From positions 1-64,000 of the forward strand of contig NZ_JADKYR010000004.1 of the NCBI RefSeq assembly GCF_015354335.1: a stretch of 64,000 nucleotides of DNA, read 5' to 3'. A program made the translations under genes and the position numbers. This document shows, piece after piece, positions 15,582 through 25,458 of this stretch. Position 1 is the first letter of the stretch. Each line of letters starts with the position of its first letter. Under the pieces are notes generated by a model. That model worked only from the letters and a program-made list of their open reading frames with translations. It searched no databases and had not been told where the DNA came from. The DNA comes from Methylophilus sp. 13. Lineage in GTDB: Bacteria; Pseudomonadota; Gammaproteobacteria; Burkholderiales; Methylophilaceae.

Positions 15582-17828
15582 TCAATCTTGCTGAATGAGC
15601 GATTCTTTTACAGCAATCAGTGGATGCGGTTTTGCTCTTAAGTAACCTTGTGAGTAGTGACAGCCCATCTGCTTGAGCAGGGTTTCTTGATCCTGTGTTT
15701 CTACGCCCTCGGCAATCAGTTTGATATTGAGCTGATTGCCCATATAAATCATCGTTTTGCATAAGGCCTGATTTTTTTCATTTTCTGTCAGGCTGCTGAT
15801 GAAGGATTTGTCGATTTTGACATAATCAATCATGAATTTATGCAGATAGGCGAGCGAGGAATAGCCCGTCCCAAAGTCGTCAATCGCCAGTTTGATCCCC
15901 GCATGATGCAGATTGCTGAGCATCGCCATTGTATTGACTGAGGAGTCCAGCAATAGGCGTTCAGTGATTTCAAAACAGAACTGTTCTCCGGGAATATATT
16001 CTGTTTTGAGGGTGGCGAGAAATTGCTCAAGGCTGGCAGGGTGTGCAAATTGCAGGGACGAAATATTAATGCAGATTTCTACCTTGCCAAACTGTTGCTG
16101 GATCTGTTGCAGGTCTTGAATGATTTGTGCAAACACCCATTCGCCAAGCGCAATAATAAAATTATGTTCTTCTGCAATGGGGATAAACACGTCTGGCGGG
16201 ATCATGCCCAGTTGCGGGTGTTGCCAGCGTAACAAGGCCTCCAGTTTTTCACAGTGCAGATTACTCAAGCGAAAGATGGGCTGATAATGCAGTGACAGTT
16301 GCTGTTGGGGAATGGCCTCTTTAAGCGCCTCGATCAGTTGCATTTTGCGTGCAAACTCTTCATAAATGGCCTGATTGAACAGCACACATTGATGTTTTCC
16401 TGACTTCTTGGCCTGATACAGCGCCTGGTCGGCAAACATAATCAGCTCGTCGGCATCTTGACCATGGTCGGGAAAAAGCGCCGCCCCTATACTCATAGAC
16501 ACGCTTACTGTTTTGGATTGAACCTCGAAGAGTGGCGACATTACTTGCAATAGTTTTTCACACAAAGCCTGTAGAGCTGCTTGATCAATGCCTGGCAGCA
16601 TCATCAAAAACTCATCTCCGCCAAAGCGGGCGGTGAGGCTAGGCGGTTGTATCATGCATTGTATGCGTGCGGCGACCTGGATCAGCACTTCGTCGCCAAA
16701 AGCATGCCCAGCCGTATCGTTAATCTGCTTAAAGTTATCGAGATCAATAATGATGACCCCTAGGGACTGCTTGGATTCGCGGGCCTGTTGCATGGCCTGG
16801 TCAATTTCATTTTTTAACTGAAAGCGGTTAGGGAGCTTGGTGAGAAAGTCGTGATTAGCCTGGAACCAAATCTCCTGCTGTGCGGCCACCGCCTGTTTTT
16901 TGCTGCTGCGGTAGACTTTTAGCAGTTGCAGAAACAAAAGCAAGGCAAGCACTCCCGGGACCGCAATCAGGTATTGTGTCCGCTCTGGCGCAGGCGAGGC
17001 TTTCCAGGTATTCATAATCTCGGGCGGATTGGTGCCAATCTGTTGTGTCGCTTTATTGAGTATGCTGACCAATGTTGGCAGATTTGCGTCTACCCCCATC
17101 CAGACGTCACTGGTGATAGCGGTGATGCCTACTTTCTTGATGTTCTGGATTTTATGCAAGTCGATGTGATAGTCCAGGACCAGCTCATTGCCAACGTAGG
17201 CATCGACATAGCCCGACTCCAAATCATCAAACGCTTCATCCGCGATATCAATCAGTTTGATTTTGATCGTGGGGACTTCATTTTTAAGTTTTTGTGCGAC
17301 GGGGCCGCCCTTGAATACGGCAACCGTTTTGTCTGTGAGATCACTCAAGTTGATTTCATGATGTGCCAGGGGGTGATTAGCGGCCATGTAAATGGCATTG
17401 GCTGTGACCAGATAGGGTTGTTTGAGCAATTGAAAGCCGGCTGGCGGATTTTGACCACGTATCCCTGTCATGAGCGGCGCGTCAGCCGGTGTGAGGTTGT
17501 CATGATCGTTGACAATAACAAATGTTAAACCGGTGAGCTGGCTGATCTGCTCCAGATACTGGATGGATACACCGGCATGGTTGTGATTTTCCAGCTGAAA
17601 CTCTACGGGCATCCAGCCACTTTTCACTGCGACCTTAAGGCGTGGATGCTGCAGAAGCCAATCACGCTCTTGTGTCGTAAGTGCCAGTGTATTTGAAGGC
17701 GGTGACTCGCCTGGCAAAATCTCTTCTGCCTGTAGCATTGCTCCGCTAAAACCTATGCCTAGCATCAGACACAGGCGACCAAGAATATGGACGACCGAAC
17801 ATAGCCCTTTCACTCTGCGGCAAGCCAT
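15582..17828 (-). CDS. Periplasmic-solute-sensing GGDEF/EAL protein
   Basis: The 748-residue protein has an N-terminal signal/anchor, a periplasmic SBP_bac_3-like sensor domain (about residues 55-275; LKVAVKSGWMPVEF), a membrane helix (about 287-308), a GGDEF domain with intact RFGGDEF, and an EAL domain with EALLRW, CINIS and DDFGTGYSS. Both catalytic domains look intact, so it may both make and degrade cyclic di-GMP in response to a small periplasmic ligand. The substrate is unknown. It stands alone, with its own upstream region of about 300 bp shared divergently with a lipoprotein gene. Confidence 0.9.
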   Translation of the reverse strand: MACRRVKGLCSVVHILGRLCLMLGIGFSGAMLQAEEILPGESPPSNTLALTTQERDWLLQHPRLKVAVKSGWMPVEFQLENHNHAGVSIQYLEQISQLTGLTFVIVNDHDNLTPADAPLMTGIRGQNPPAGFQLLKQPYLVTANAIYMAANHPLAHHEINLSDLTDKTVAVFKGGPVAQKLKNEVPTIKIKLIDIADEAFDDLESGYVDAYVGNELVLDYHIDLHKIQNIKKVGITAITSDVWMGVDANLPTLVSILNKATQQIGTNPPEIMNTWKASPAPERTQYLIAVPGVLALLLFLQLLKVYRSSKKQAVAAQQEIWFQANHDFLTKLPNRFQLKNEIDQAMQQARESKQSLGVIIIDLDNFKQINDTAGHAFGDEVLIQVAARIQCMIQPPSLTARFGGDEFLMMLPGIDQAALQALCEKLLQVMSPLFEVQSKTVSVSMSIGAALFPDHGQDADELIMFADQALYQAKKSGKHQCVLFNQAIYEEFARKMQLIEALKEAIPQQQLSLHYQPIFRLSNLHCEKLEALLRWQHPQLGMIPPDVFIPIAEEHNFIIALGEWVFAQIIQDLQQIQQQFGKVEICINISSLQFAHPASLEQFLATLKTEYIPGEQFCFEITERLLLDSSVNTMAMLSNLHHAGIKLAIDDFGTGYSSLAYLHKFMIDYVKIDKSFISSLTENEKNQALCKTMIYMGNQLNIKLIAEGVETQDQETLLKQMGCHYSQGYLRAKPHPLIAVKESLIQQD

Positions 17829-18128
17829 GATTCAACCCCCAATGGTTTTTGGATAATTTATCTGTAAATTGTATGTGACTATAACGGCGTGAAATGCAAA
17901 ATATAAAGGCTTTTATACAGTTTTTTATATAACACTGTGAGTATGCGTTAAGTTAGACTATGATGGGTAATGCGCGTTCGCGGAGGCGTCAAACTTATGC
18001 CTGCAACGGAAAGCACCTGTCATCAAAAATAAGTGAAGGACTGTTAGACTAATCATAACGGTGTTAACCGGTAAGGCTGCGCATGAGGGTGTGCATTGAA
18101 TAAATAACTGGCTAAGGGAGTCCGGTGA
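17829..18128. other. Divergent intergenic region
   Basis: About 300 bp separating the GGDEF/EAL gene from the lipoprotein gene. It should contain both promoters. I see AT-rich tracts near 17915-17935 but no confident paired -35/-10 boxes, repeats or RNA structures. Confidence 0.4.
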
Positions 18129-18584
18129 ATGAAAAAAATGGGTGTATTGCTGGCAGCGATATTGCTGTTGGCGGGCTGTTCTGTAAACATGGTAAAGCTG
18201 GGCGTCTATAAAAATAAAGCGCAATTGATCGGTACGGATGGGGCGGTCTATACGGGAAGTATCATGATTAATGATATTAGTAACGATGGCGATATCGACT
18301 TCGACGAGTCACCTTATGGCAAGCTTGCAGGCAAGTGGACCGCCACCAGTACGGTGGCCCCGGTGATCCGTACGGTGGATGCACAAAGTGCCTCTGATGC
18401 AGTGGTTCGTCGTGCCTATTCAGGCAAAAGCTTTTTAATTGCTAACCAAAAAGCCGTGCTTAATTGTGACTTTAAAATCAATATTGAGGGCGATGGCTTG
18501 CTCGGTAGCGTCTACGTGATTGGTGATGGACTCTGTGTGGATGATCAGAAGCGCAGTTTTCCTATCCAGTTTTTCAAGTCCTAA
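18129..18584 (+). CDS. Small lipoprotein of unknown function
   Basis: The 151-residue product has a clear lipoprotein signal (LLLAGC, Cys at about residue 17) and a beta-rich mature region with two more cysteines (LNCDF and GDGLCVDD) that could form a disulfide. AAGGGAG precedes the ATG. No family recognised. A strong terminator follows, so it is monocistronic. Confidence 0.7.
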   Translation: MKKMGVLLAAILLLAGCSVNMVKLGVYKNKAQLIGTDGAVYTGSIMINDISNDGDIDFDESPYGKLAGKWTATSTVAPVIRTVDAQSASDAVVRRAYSGKSFLIANQKAVLNCDFKINIEGDGLLGSVYVIGDGLCVDDQKRSFPIQFFKS

Positions 18585-18600
18585 CATCATCAAAAACGCA

Positions 18601-18632
18601 TCAAAAGCCCCTCATTCACTGGGGCTTTTTGA
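18601..18632 (+). terminator. Rho-independent terminator after lipoprotein gene
   Basis: TCAAAAGCCCC / GGGGCTTTTTGA stem with a nine-base loop and a T-run. Confidence 0.85.
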
Positions 18633-18870
18633 TGTTTGTGGCTCTGCGGTGAAACAGCATTAGGCATCACCTGCTTGAGCGCGCCTGTCTTTTCCCGTCT
18701 GCGATGCTTGCCGGTTTTGTGCCTGTAGACATCGTTCCCCTTTCGTTTAAACCACTGTTCAGACCATACATAGTGCCGTTTAAATCAAGTATGATGCGCC
18801 AAACAAGCTAAGATAGCTGCAGTCAATGGATTGATTGCTGCAAACCTACGTTTAACCAATTGGGGGAATT

Positions 18871-19530
18871 ATGAGTCGCTTATTCGGAGAGATACATCGT
18901 CAGGTGCAAGATGCGCAGGGCACCAGAAAACTGGCTGACCGTATTGAGGAAATTGCCTGTAAAACGGAAATTGATGAGGATGCCAAGGGCTTTATTGAGT
19001 CACTGGATATGTTTTTCCTGTCTACGGTGGACCACAATGGCAGACCTACGGTGTCTTACAAAGGTGGATTTCCTGGATTTGTCCGCGTGCTGGACAGCCA
19101 GACGCTGATGTTCCCGATCTACAATGGGAATGGTATGCAGCTGTCGGTAGGCAATATGGTGGGTAATGGTGAGGTAGGGCTGCTGTTTATTTCATTTGAG
19201 CGCCCGCATCGTATCCGCTTGCAGGGCGTCAGTGAGGTCTCAACCGATCCAGCTTTGTTGGCGCATTACAAAGAGGCTGAGTTTGTTGTCAAGGTAAGTT
19301 TGTCCGAGCTCTGGCAAAACTGTCCACGCTATATTCACCGCTATCAGCGGGAGAGTGCCTCGCGCTACGTCCCTTCTGCACAATGCGAAACCCCGTTGGC
19401 TGAATGGAAACGGTTGGAGTTTGTGCAAGACGTGATCTCTGAAGCCGATGCACAAAAAGCACAACAAGCAGGCTTTATTCAGGTGGAAGACTGGATCGCC
19501 AGGATCAAGGCTGGTGCACCAGATGCTTAG
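18871..19530 (+). CDS. Pyridoxamine 5'-phosphate oxidase-family flavoprotein
   Basis: This 219-residue protein has the split-barrel FMN-binding fold of the PNPOx-like family: FLSTVDHNGRPTVSYKGG, then VGLLFISFERPHRIRLQG and a C-terminal YVPSAQCETP. Members reduce or oxidise diverse small molecules using FMN or F420 and are not usually true pyridoxine phosphate oxidases, so the substrate cannot be assigned. GGGGGAA precedes the ATG. It is monocistronic, with a long hairpin 50 bp downstream. Confidence 0.78.
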   Translation: MSRLFGEIHRQVQDAQGTRKLADRIEEIACKTEIDEDAKGFIESLDMFFLSTVDHNGRPTVSYKGGFPGFVRVLDSQTLMFPIYNGNGMQLSVGNMVGNGEVGLLFISFERPHRIRLQGVSEVSTDPALLAHYKEAEFVVKVSLSELWQNCPRYIHRYQRESASRYVPSAQCETPLAEWKRLEFVQDVISEADAQKAQQAGFIQVEDWIARIKAGAPDA

Positions 19531-19583
19531 TTCACACCAGACCTCATAAGGCTCTCATAGACTCTGCGAAAGCAGTATTCACT

Positions 19584-19632
19584 GGCCTCTCTCAGCAGAA
19601 CGCAAATAGATTTGCGTTTTCTGATAGAGGCC
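19584..19632 (+). terminator. Long hairpin downstream of the flavoprotein gene
   Basis: Left arm GGCCTCTCTCAG...ACGCAAAT and right arm ATTTGCGT...CTGATAGAGGCC pair over about 22 bp with small internal mismatches and a two-base loop. It lacks a clean T-run directly after the stem, so terminator activity is likely but not certain. Confidence 0.5.
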
Positions 19633-19764
19633 TTTGCTATTTTCATGTATCTTTATCAATGTACGATATGCATCATATTTCTCAAGATAAATAATTGTTC
19701 GACATAGAATTGTTATCAATCTATAAGGTGACCATCTCTATGGTGCCGCGGGGGTGGCGTCAAC

Positions 19765-22404
19765 GTGATTCATCAGGGTGCAAAGAGATCTCTACGGTAT
19801 TTCGCCATGCGAAAGGTATCGATACTTGCTGGTTGCATGCTGTGCTTCATGGGCTTGATGCAGCCCGGTATCGGATGTGCAGAGCAGACCATTACTGTTA
19901 TCAGTGATGATAATTACCCGCCCTATTTGTTTAAGGACGCAAATGGCAATACGGTGGGCATTGTGGTGGATACCTGGAAGTTGTGGGAGCAAAAAACCGG
20001 GGTCAAGGTGACCCTGCTTGCCATGGTCTGGGAGCAGGCGCTACAGCAATTGTTGAGCGGGCATGCTGATGTGATCGAGATGATTTATCAGGATCCCGAA
20101 CGTGAACAGCGCTTCAGTTTCAGTACCCCTTATGCCACGCTCCCGGTGGGCATCTATGCGCATAAAAGCATAGGTGGCCTGGCATCTTCCAGCCATCTGA
20201 GTGGCTTTACCGTCGGTGTGCAAAAAGGCGATGGCTGTATTTTTCACCTGAAGCAAGCCGGGGTTCAATCGTTTCGGCTATATAACAATTATGAAGAGAT
20301 GATCACCGCCACGCTCAAGGGCGAAATCAAGATATTGTGTATGGATGATTATCCGGCTAGCTATTATCTGTATCGCGCAAAGGCGGATCAAAAAATACTG
20401 CGTGCTTTTACCCTTTATCATGGCGAATTTCACCGGGCGGTAAAAAAGGGCAATGAGCCCATTCTGGCCTTGATTGAAAAGGGCATGGCGGCCATCACCC
20501 CGGCTGAAATGGCTGCGATTGAGGCACGATGGAAGGGCCGTCCCTTGCAGCAAGACCTCTATGAAGGGCAAGCGTTATGGATGTTGGCTGTGGCATTCAT
20601 CGTTGCCGTGAGTTTGGTATTGCTGGTGTTTATGCTAAGACTCGCGGTGAAAAGAAAGACCGCTGAAATTGAAAGCAAGCGTGCCGAGCTGGAACTGGAG
20701 CGATTGCGTCTGACTGAAATCATTGATGCGACGCGTGCAGGCACCTGGGAGTGGAATGTACAAACCGGAGCGTGCCAGTTTAATCATCGCTGGGCAGAAA
20801 TTTTGGGATATCAACTCGAGGAGATCCAGCCTTTAGGCGTAGAGGCGCCAAAACGTCTGACGCATCCGGATGACTGGAAAATGGCCATGGCCTTGGTTGA
20901 ACAGCACCTCAAAGGCGAGATTGCCTTTTATGAGTGCGATATCCGCATGCAACATAAAGACGGGCGCTGGTTGTGGATCGCAGATCGGGGGCGGCTGATT
21001 TCGCGTACAGCCGACGGGCAGCCGTGGATGATGCGCGGTACGCATATTGATATCACGGATAAAAAGCAGGCCGATGCTGCGATTTGGCAACAGGCCAATT
21101 ATGATAGCCTGACCCAATTACCTAACCGCCATTATTTCAATCGCCACCTCAAAGAGGCGATTGCCGAGGCGGCAACCCAACAGCAAAAACTCAGCCTGTT
21201 GTTGCTCGACTTAGACCGCTTTAAAGAGGTCAATGATACGCTCGGTCACCGGCATGGGGATGAGTTGTTGATTGAGATCGGCCAACGGATACGCCAATGC
21301 TTGTATGATCATATGGAGGTGGCCAGGCTGGGCGGGGATGAGTTTGCCATTATTGCACCAGAGTCTGCCTGTGCCGATTTGCAAGCATTCGGCCAGCAGT
21401 TGATGCAGGAGATCTCTAAAGCCACCATTCTTGGCGGGGAGCGCGTCTATGTCACGGTCAGTATCGGCATCAGCCAGTATCCCGAGGATGCCGTCAATGC
21501 TGAAGAAATGATACAGCATGCGGATCAGGCCATGTATGAGGCAAAAAGTCGGGGCCGTAATAACCTGCGCTTTTTCTCGCTAGCGATTAAAGAGGCCATG
21601 TCGCAACGCGTGATGTTGGCACGCGACCTGAAGGCGGCCCTTGAAAAGGATGAGTTGCGCGATTACTACCAGCCGATTGTCAGTTTGAACACGGGCAAGA
21701 TCGTCAAAGCCGAAGCGCTGATGCGCTGGCAACATCCTGAACGCGGACTGATCAGTCCGGCGCTCTTTATTCCCGTGGCCGAAGAAACGGGGGACATTGT
21801 TGCGATGGGTAATTGGATTTTTTCTCGGGCGGTCGCGCATGCGTCTAAATGGCAGCCGCTGGTGGGGGAGGCATTTGCCATTAGCGTCAACAAGTCTCCG
21901 GTGCAATTCGTTGACCCGCAACGCTTTCATCATGACTGGGGAAAAATCTTGCAGGATAACGCACTGGCAGGCAAGCATCTGGTGGTTGAAATTACGGAAG
22001 GCTTGTTACTGAATCCCGACCCGGTCGTCGAGCAGCGCTTATTGTACTATCGCGACTTGGGGATTCAAGTTGCGATCGATGATTTTGGAACTGGCTATTC
22101 TTCGCTTTCTTATCTCAGTAAATTTGATATTGATTATTTGAAAATTGATCAGTCCTTTACCCGTAACCTGAATGCGGGCAATGAAAGTTATGTCTTGTGT
22201 GAGGCCATCATTGTCATGGCGCATAAGCTAGGCCTGAAAGTGATCGCTGAAGGGGTGGAGACCGCACTGCAGCGTGATTTGCTGATGGATATCCATTGTG
22301 ATTTTGCCCAAGGATTTTTCTATTCCCCGCCTGTGCCTGCTGAGGCCTTTGAGCAAATGTTGGTGCAACAATCGCGGCAAGAAGCTGCGCTGCTGCAGGG
22401 TTAG
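19765..22404 (+). CDS. SBP-PAS-GGDEF-EAL sensor protein
   Basis: The 879-residue protein carries a signal peptide, an SBP_bac_3-like periplasmic sensor (about residues 42-265; ITVISDDNYPPY), a membrane helix (about 270-295), a short coiled coil, a PAS domain of the PAS_3 type (about 310-440), GGDEF (RLGGDEF) and EAL (EALMRW, DDFGTGYSS). Both catalytic motifs are intact, giving potential synthesis and breakdown of cyclic di-GMP controlled by two sensory inputs. The start is uncertain: GTG at 19765 follows GGGGGTGG, while an ATG at 19807 would give a more typical signal peptide. A terminator follows. Confidence 0.88.
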   Translation: MIHQGAKRSLRYFAMRKVSILAGCMLCFMGLMQPGIGCAEQTITVISDDNYPPYLFKDANGNTVGIVVDTWKLWEQKTGVKVTLLAMVWEQALQQLLSGHADVIEMIYQDPEREQRFSFSTPYATLPVGIYAHKSIGGLASSSHLSGFTVGVQKGDGCIFHLKQAGVQSFRLYNNYEEMITATLKGEIKILCMDDYPASYYLYRAKADQKILRAFTLYHGEFHRAVKKGNEPILALIEKGMAAITPAEMAAIEARWKGRPLQQDLYEGQALWMLAVAFIVAVSLVLLVFMLRLAVKRKTAEIESKRAELELERLRLTEIIDATRAGTWEWNVQTGACQFNHRWAEILGYQLEEIQPLGVEAPKRLTHPDDWKMAMALVEQHLKGEIAFYECDIRMQHKDGRWLWIADRGRLISRTADGQPWMMRGTHIDITDKKQADAAIWQQANYDSLTQLPNRHYFNRHLKEAIAEAATQQQKLSLLLLDLDRFKEVNDTLGHRHGDELLIEIGQRIRQCLYDHMEVARLGGDEFAIIAPESACADLQAFGQQLMQEISKATILGGERVYVTVSIGISQYPEDAVNAEEMIQHADQAMYEAKSRGRNNLRFFSLAIKEAMSQRVMLARDLKAALEKDELRDYYQPIVSLNTGKIVKAEALMRWQHPERGLISPALFIPVAEETGDIVAMGNWIFSRAVAHASKWQPLVGEAFAISVNKSPVQFVDPQRFHHDWGKILQDNALAGKHLVVEITEGLLLNPDPVVEQRLLYYRDLGIQVAIDDFGTGYSSLSYLSKFDIDYLKIDQSFTRNLNAGNESYVLCEAIIVMAHKLGLKVIAEGVETALQRDLLMDIHCDFAQGFFYSPPVPAEAFEQMLVQQSRQEAALLQG

Positions 22405-22416
22405 TTCGCACATATG

Positions 22417-22449
22417 AAAAAAGGCCCAAGCACGACTTGGGCCTTTTTA
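22417..22449. terminator. Bidirectional terminator between sensor and porin genes
   Basis: AAAAAGGCCCAAG / CTTGGGCCTTTTT with a five-base loop. A and T tracts on both sides serve the convergent genes on either side. Confidence 0.88.
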
Positions 22450-22465
22450 TGAACAGGCAGCGAAC

Positions 22466-23938
22466 TTAGAACCGGAAACGTACCCCGGCACCTACCGCCT
22501 TCACATCCTGATACCAGGTCGAACGCGGGAACTTGTCCCCTGAAAAGTGGTTATTGGTGTAAGCAACATAGGTATCAACCCGCTTGTTGATCTTATAGTC
22601 AATCACTGAAGTCCAGGTGTCAATTTTACCTTGTGAGTTGGTAGAGACTGTTGGGCCATCAATCGCATCAAACCGGGTTGCATAGTAGCCGACAGAAGCT
22701 GTCAGACCTGCCAGGGCTGGGATGCGCTGCGAAAAGTCGTAGCTGGCACCAATGTAGTAGACATTGTTATCTTGTTTATAGCCCGGTTGTAATGCAGAGG
22801 TGGCGACGCCGCCAAATACAGTCTGGTCAAACAGTTTGCTGTATTTGATGGTCCGGTCTGATGAAGGCTTCAAACGGTACCATTCCCAGCCGCCTGTGAA
22901 TTTGATTTCCTTGTTCGGCGTCCACTTCAACGCGATTAAAGTGGCTTCCGTGTTATACAGGGACGCAGTAATGGTGTCGTTGGCGGCTGGATTGCCAGCG
23001 GCAGCAGAGCCTGCCTTGACGGCATTGTTAAAGCCGTTAAAGGCAAACTGAACGCCAAATACGCTATTTTCAAAGCCCAGTTGACCGGTGTAGCCATAAC
23101 CCTCGGAGGTGCCTGCGGTATTGCCAAACTGATACATGCCGGCGTAGTTGACCTTACCTAACCCTTCAACATCGTAAGTATTGCCATACTTCACCGTGTT
23201 TTTCATGCGGGAGTTTTCGGAGATGCCGCCACCGCCGCCAATCGTGCCGCTCTCACCCAAGGGCGAGAAGGTATCTGCCTTGCTGTTCGGGTCATAAGGG
23301 TTGGTGATTTCAAAAAATGGGTTGTACTGGGTACCGTATGACACACGCCCTAGCTTGCCGCCATCAATCCCTACCCAGGCCTGACGCGCAAATAACTCAC
23401 CGTTCATGGAGGAGTCGGCGCTGACGCTGGAGTTAGCGTTGGTCCCGGAGTTGTCTGCCAGCGTCTGTGCCGCATCATGCAACTTCATATCAAGCGGGTT
23501 GAAGCCAGCTTCAAACTGGTACATGAATTTAAAGTCACGATCCCACATTTGTAGTTTGCCGACTTCGCCCTTGATGCCCAGACGGGAGGCTTGCAAACCA
23601 CCATTGACCCACTCGGTTCTTGAGGTGGTTCTTGGTGTGATTTTTGCACCATTGTAAGGATAGAAGTTGTTAGGTAATTCGTAGTTTTCAGGCAACGAGT
23701 GGTTAACACTGGTGCGCGCAATATCGATGATGCCATACACTTGTACGTTCGATGGATGGTCTCCGACGTTGAAGTCCAGACGCAACGGGTTGTCATCATT
23801 CATGAAACGAGTCATGAACGAGCTTGGTGCCTGATCGTTTTGGTTGGCGGACGTTGTAGGCGTTTCTGCCTGGGCGGTCAGGGCCTGACCGATTGCGACT
23901 GGAAGTAATGCCAGTTTAAAAAAATGTCTGATGGTCAT
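22466..23938 (-). CDS. Outer-membrane porin
   Basis: The 490-residue protein has a signal peptide (cleavage after LTAQA), NVQVYGIIDIA (the common VTLYGxxDxG start of betaproteobacterial porins), alternating beta-strand pattern throughout, a Gly-rich loop near residues 230-240 and the C-terminal GAGVRFRF ending in Phe, the signal for outer-membrane assembly. It is longer than the usual 350-400 residue general porin. The channel specificity is not visible. It is convergent with the upstream sensor gene and follows a 170-bp gap from the FadL-like gene on the same strand. Confidence 0.85.
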   Translation of the reverse strand: MTIRHFFKLALLPVAIGQALTAQAETPTTSANQNDQAPSSFMTRFMNDDNPLRLDFNVGDHPSNVQVYGIIDIARTSVNHSLPENYELPNNFYPYNGAKITPRTTSRTEWVNGGLQASRLGIKGEVGKLQMWDRDFKFMYQFEAGFNPLDMKLHDAAQTLADNSGTNANSSVSADSSMNGELFARQAWVGIDGGKLGRVSYGTQYNPFFEITNPYDPNSKADTFSPLGESGTIGGGGGISENSRMKNTVKYGNTYDVEGLGKVNYAGMYQFGNTAGTSEGYGYTGQLGFENSVFGVQFAFNGFNNAVKAGSAAAGNPAANDTITASLYNTEATLIALKWTPNKEIKFTGGWEWYRLKPSSDRTIKYSKLFDQTVFGGVATSALQPGYKQDNNVYYIGASYDFSQRIPALAGLTASVGYYATRFDAIDGPTVSTNSQGKIDTWTSVIDYKINKRVDTYVAYTNNHFSGDKFPRSTWYQDVKAVGAGVRFRF

Positions 23939-24084
23939 CTTAATCTCAATGTTTTATGCGATATTGCGGGTTGTCACAAGACAACGCATTCTCGTGCTGG
24001 CAAATGACGATTAGATGACATGCGGCTTACATGAAGCTTACGCCCGTCATAATTGACTTGTCACAAATGTGGGAGCTCGGTTGA

Positions 24085-24102
24085 GCGCTGCGCGCGCAGC
24101 GC
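24085..24102. other. Perfect GC palindrome
   Basis: GCGCTGCGCGCGCAGCGC is a perfect 18-bp palindrome just beyond the stop codon of the FadL-like gene. It could terminate that gene or protect the transcript end, but lacks a T-run in the gene's direction. Confidence 0.4.
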
Positions 24103-24111
24103 CCTTAAGCC

Positions 24112-25386
24112 TTAGAATTGGTGGTTAAACTGCAGGCTGAGGATATCAGCACTGCCATTGTATTGACCGGCCACCAGCCCCCTGCTTGGAGTAAGCGCCC
24201 GCTGGTCGTCATAGATACTGGCTTCTTGGATAAACAAATGTGCATAGCCAACATCCAGTTTTGTTTCATGGCTATATTGCCAGCTCGCACCCAAAGACAG
24301 CCAGATACGGTCATTGCCAGGAATGCGGGGGGTTCTATGTTGCTTGTCTATGGCTTCTTGATCGTAAGCAATGCCGGTTTTGAGTTTAAGTGTGTCTGAG
24401 TAATGATAATTGAGCCCGACCGAATAACGTAAGGTATTGTTCCAGTGTTCCTGCGTGGTCCCAATAGCAGTATTTGAGCCATTATCGCGCATGATGCTTA
24501 AGGCTTGAAAGCGGCTCCAACGTGTCCAGGTGATGTCTGTCAGTAGCTCCCAACGGTCGTCCAGTCGGCTGAAACTACTGAGCGAAAGCGTCTCAGGCAA
24601 GGATAAATCTGCTGTAATGTCGGTATTCAATGTGCTCGATGGACTCGCATTGGCCAACGTGAAAGGGGAGCGCGCTTCTCCCTTCAAGTGCTGGTCGACT
24701 TTTGAACGGAAAGCCAAACCTAGCCGGGTATCGGGCGTGACTTGATAAATGGCGCCCAGGTTGTAGCCAAATCCCCAGTCGTCCCCCTTGGTTTTAATCG
24801 ATGATTCTGCGGCCCCTAAATTCACTGCACTGGTCAGCTCTGCCTGTGCCCACATGGCAGACACGCCAAATCCCAATGACCACTGGTCATTGAGTTTCCA
24901 GGCCAATGATGGGTTGATGTTGACGGTTTTAAGCTCGGATTTAATGGCTTGAAAGCGGCCTATCCAGTTGTTGTCGTATTCGGTTTTGAGTCCAAATGGG
25001 CTGCCAATACCGAGGCCGATTTTGAGTTGATCGTTTATGTCCTGCTTGTAATAAAGATTGGGAATCGCTGCAAAACTGCCCAAATTACCGCCTTCTCCAT
25101 TTAGAGATGGATTTCTGGCTGCTTGACTACCTTGATTATCAAAATTTCCCCTGACATTAATCAGGTTAACTGCACCCACGATCTGACGCCCCTCCAGGTA
25201 AGTCATCCCAGCCGGGTTGAAGAAAATCGTACTGGCATCCTCTGCCACGGCAGCCGCTCCGGCAAAGGCATTCCCAAGCCCGCTGCCACTTTGTTCGGAT
25301 AAGGCAAAGCCTGCTGCCTCAGTGACTTGATGGGTGCTGACCAAAGCCAGCCCCAGCCAGAAACTGGTAGATTTCAAACGTAACAT
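24112..25386 (-). CDS. FadL/TodX-type outer-membrane transporter
   Basis: This 424-residue protein belongs to the OMPP1/FadL/TodX family of hydrophobic-substrate channels. After a signal peptide the mature start AAGFALSEQSGSGLGNAFAGAAAVAEDASTI shows the conserved hatch-domain pattern, with NPAGM following; the C-terminus SLQFNHQF ends in Phe. I chose the ATG at 25386 because AGGGGGA precedes it and it places the signal peptide correctly; the longer frame adds a basic stretch. In this organism it may carry hydrocarbons, aromatics or fatty acids. It lies just downstream of the YfiN/YfiR-like pair on the same strand. Confidence 0.85.
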   Translation of the reverse strand: MLRLKSTSFWLGLALVSTHQVTEAAGFALSEQSGSGLGNAFAGAAAVAEDASTIFFNPAGMTYLEGRQIVGAVNLINVRGNFDNQGSQAARNPSLNGEGGNLGSFAAIPNLYYKQDINDQLKIGLGIGSPFGLKTEYDNNWIGRFQAIKSELKTVNINPSLAWKLNDQWSLGFGVSAMWAQAELTSAVNLGAAESSIKTKGDDWGFGYNLGAIYQVTPDTRLGLAFRSKVDQHLKGEARSPFTLANASPSSTLNTDITADLSLPETLSLSSFSRLDDRWELLTDITWTRWSRFQALSIMRDNGSNTAIGTTQEHWNNTLRYSVGLNYHYSDTLKLKTGIAYDQEAIDKQHRTPRIPGNDRIWLSLGASWQYSHETKLDVGYAHLFIQEASIYDDQRALTPSRGLVAGQYNGSADILSLQFNHQF

Positions 25387-25458
25387 GGATCCCCCTAAAA
25401 CGACTTTTTTGATTTTTTTAAGCTTGATCACTACACTCATGAGGCGTGATCAAAGGCA

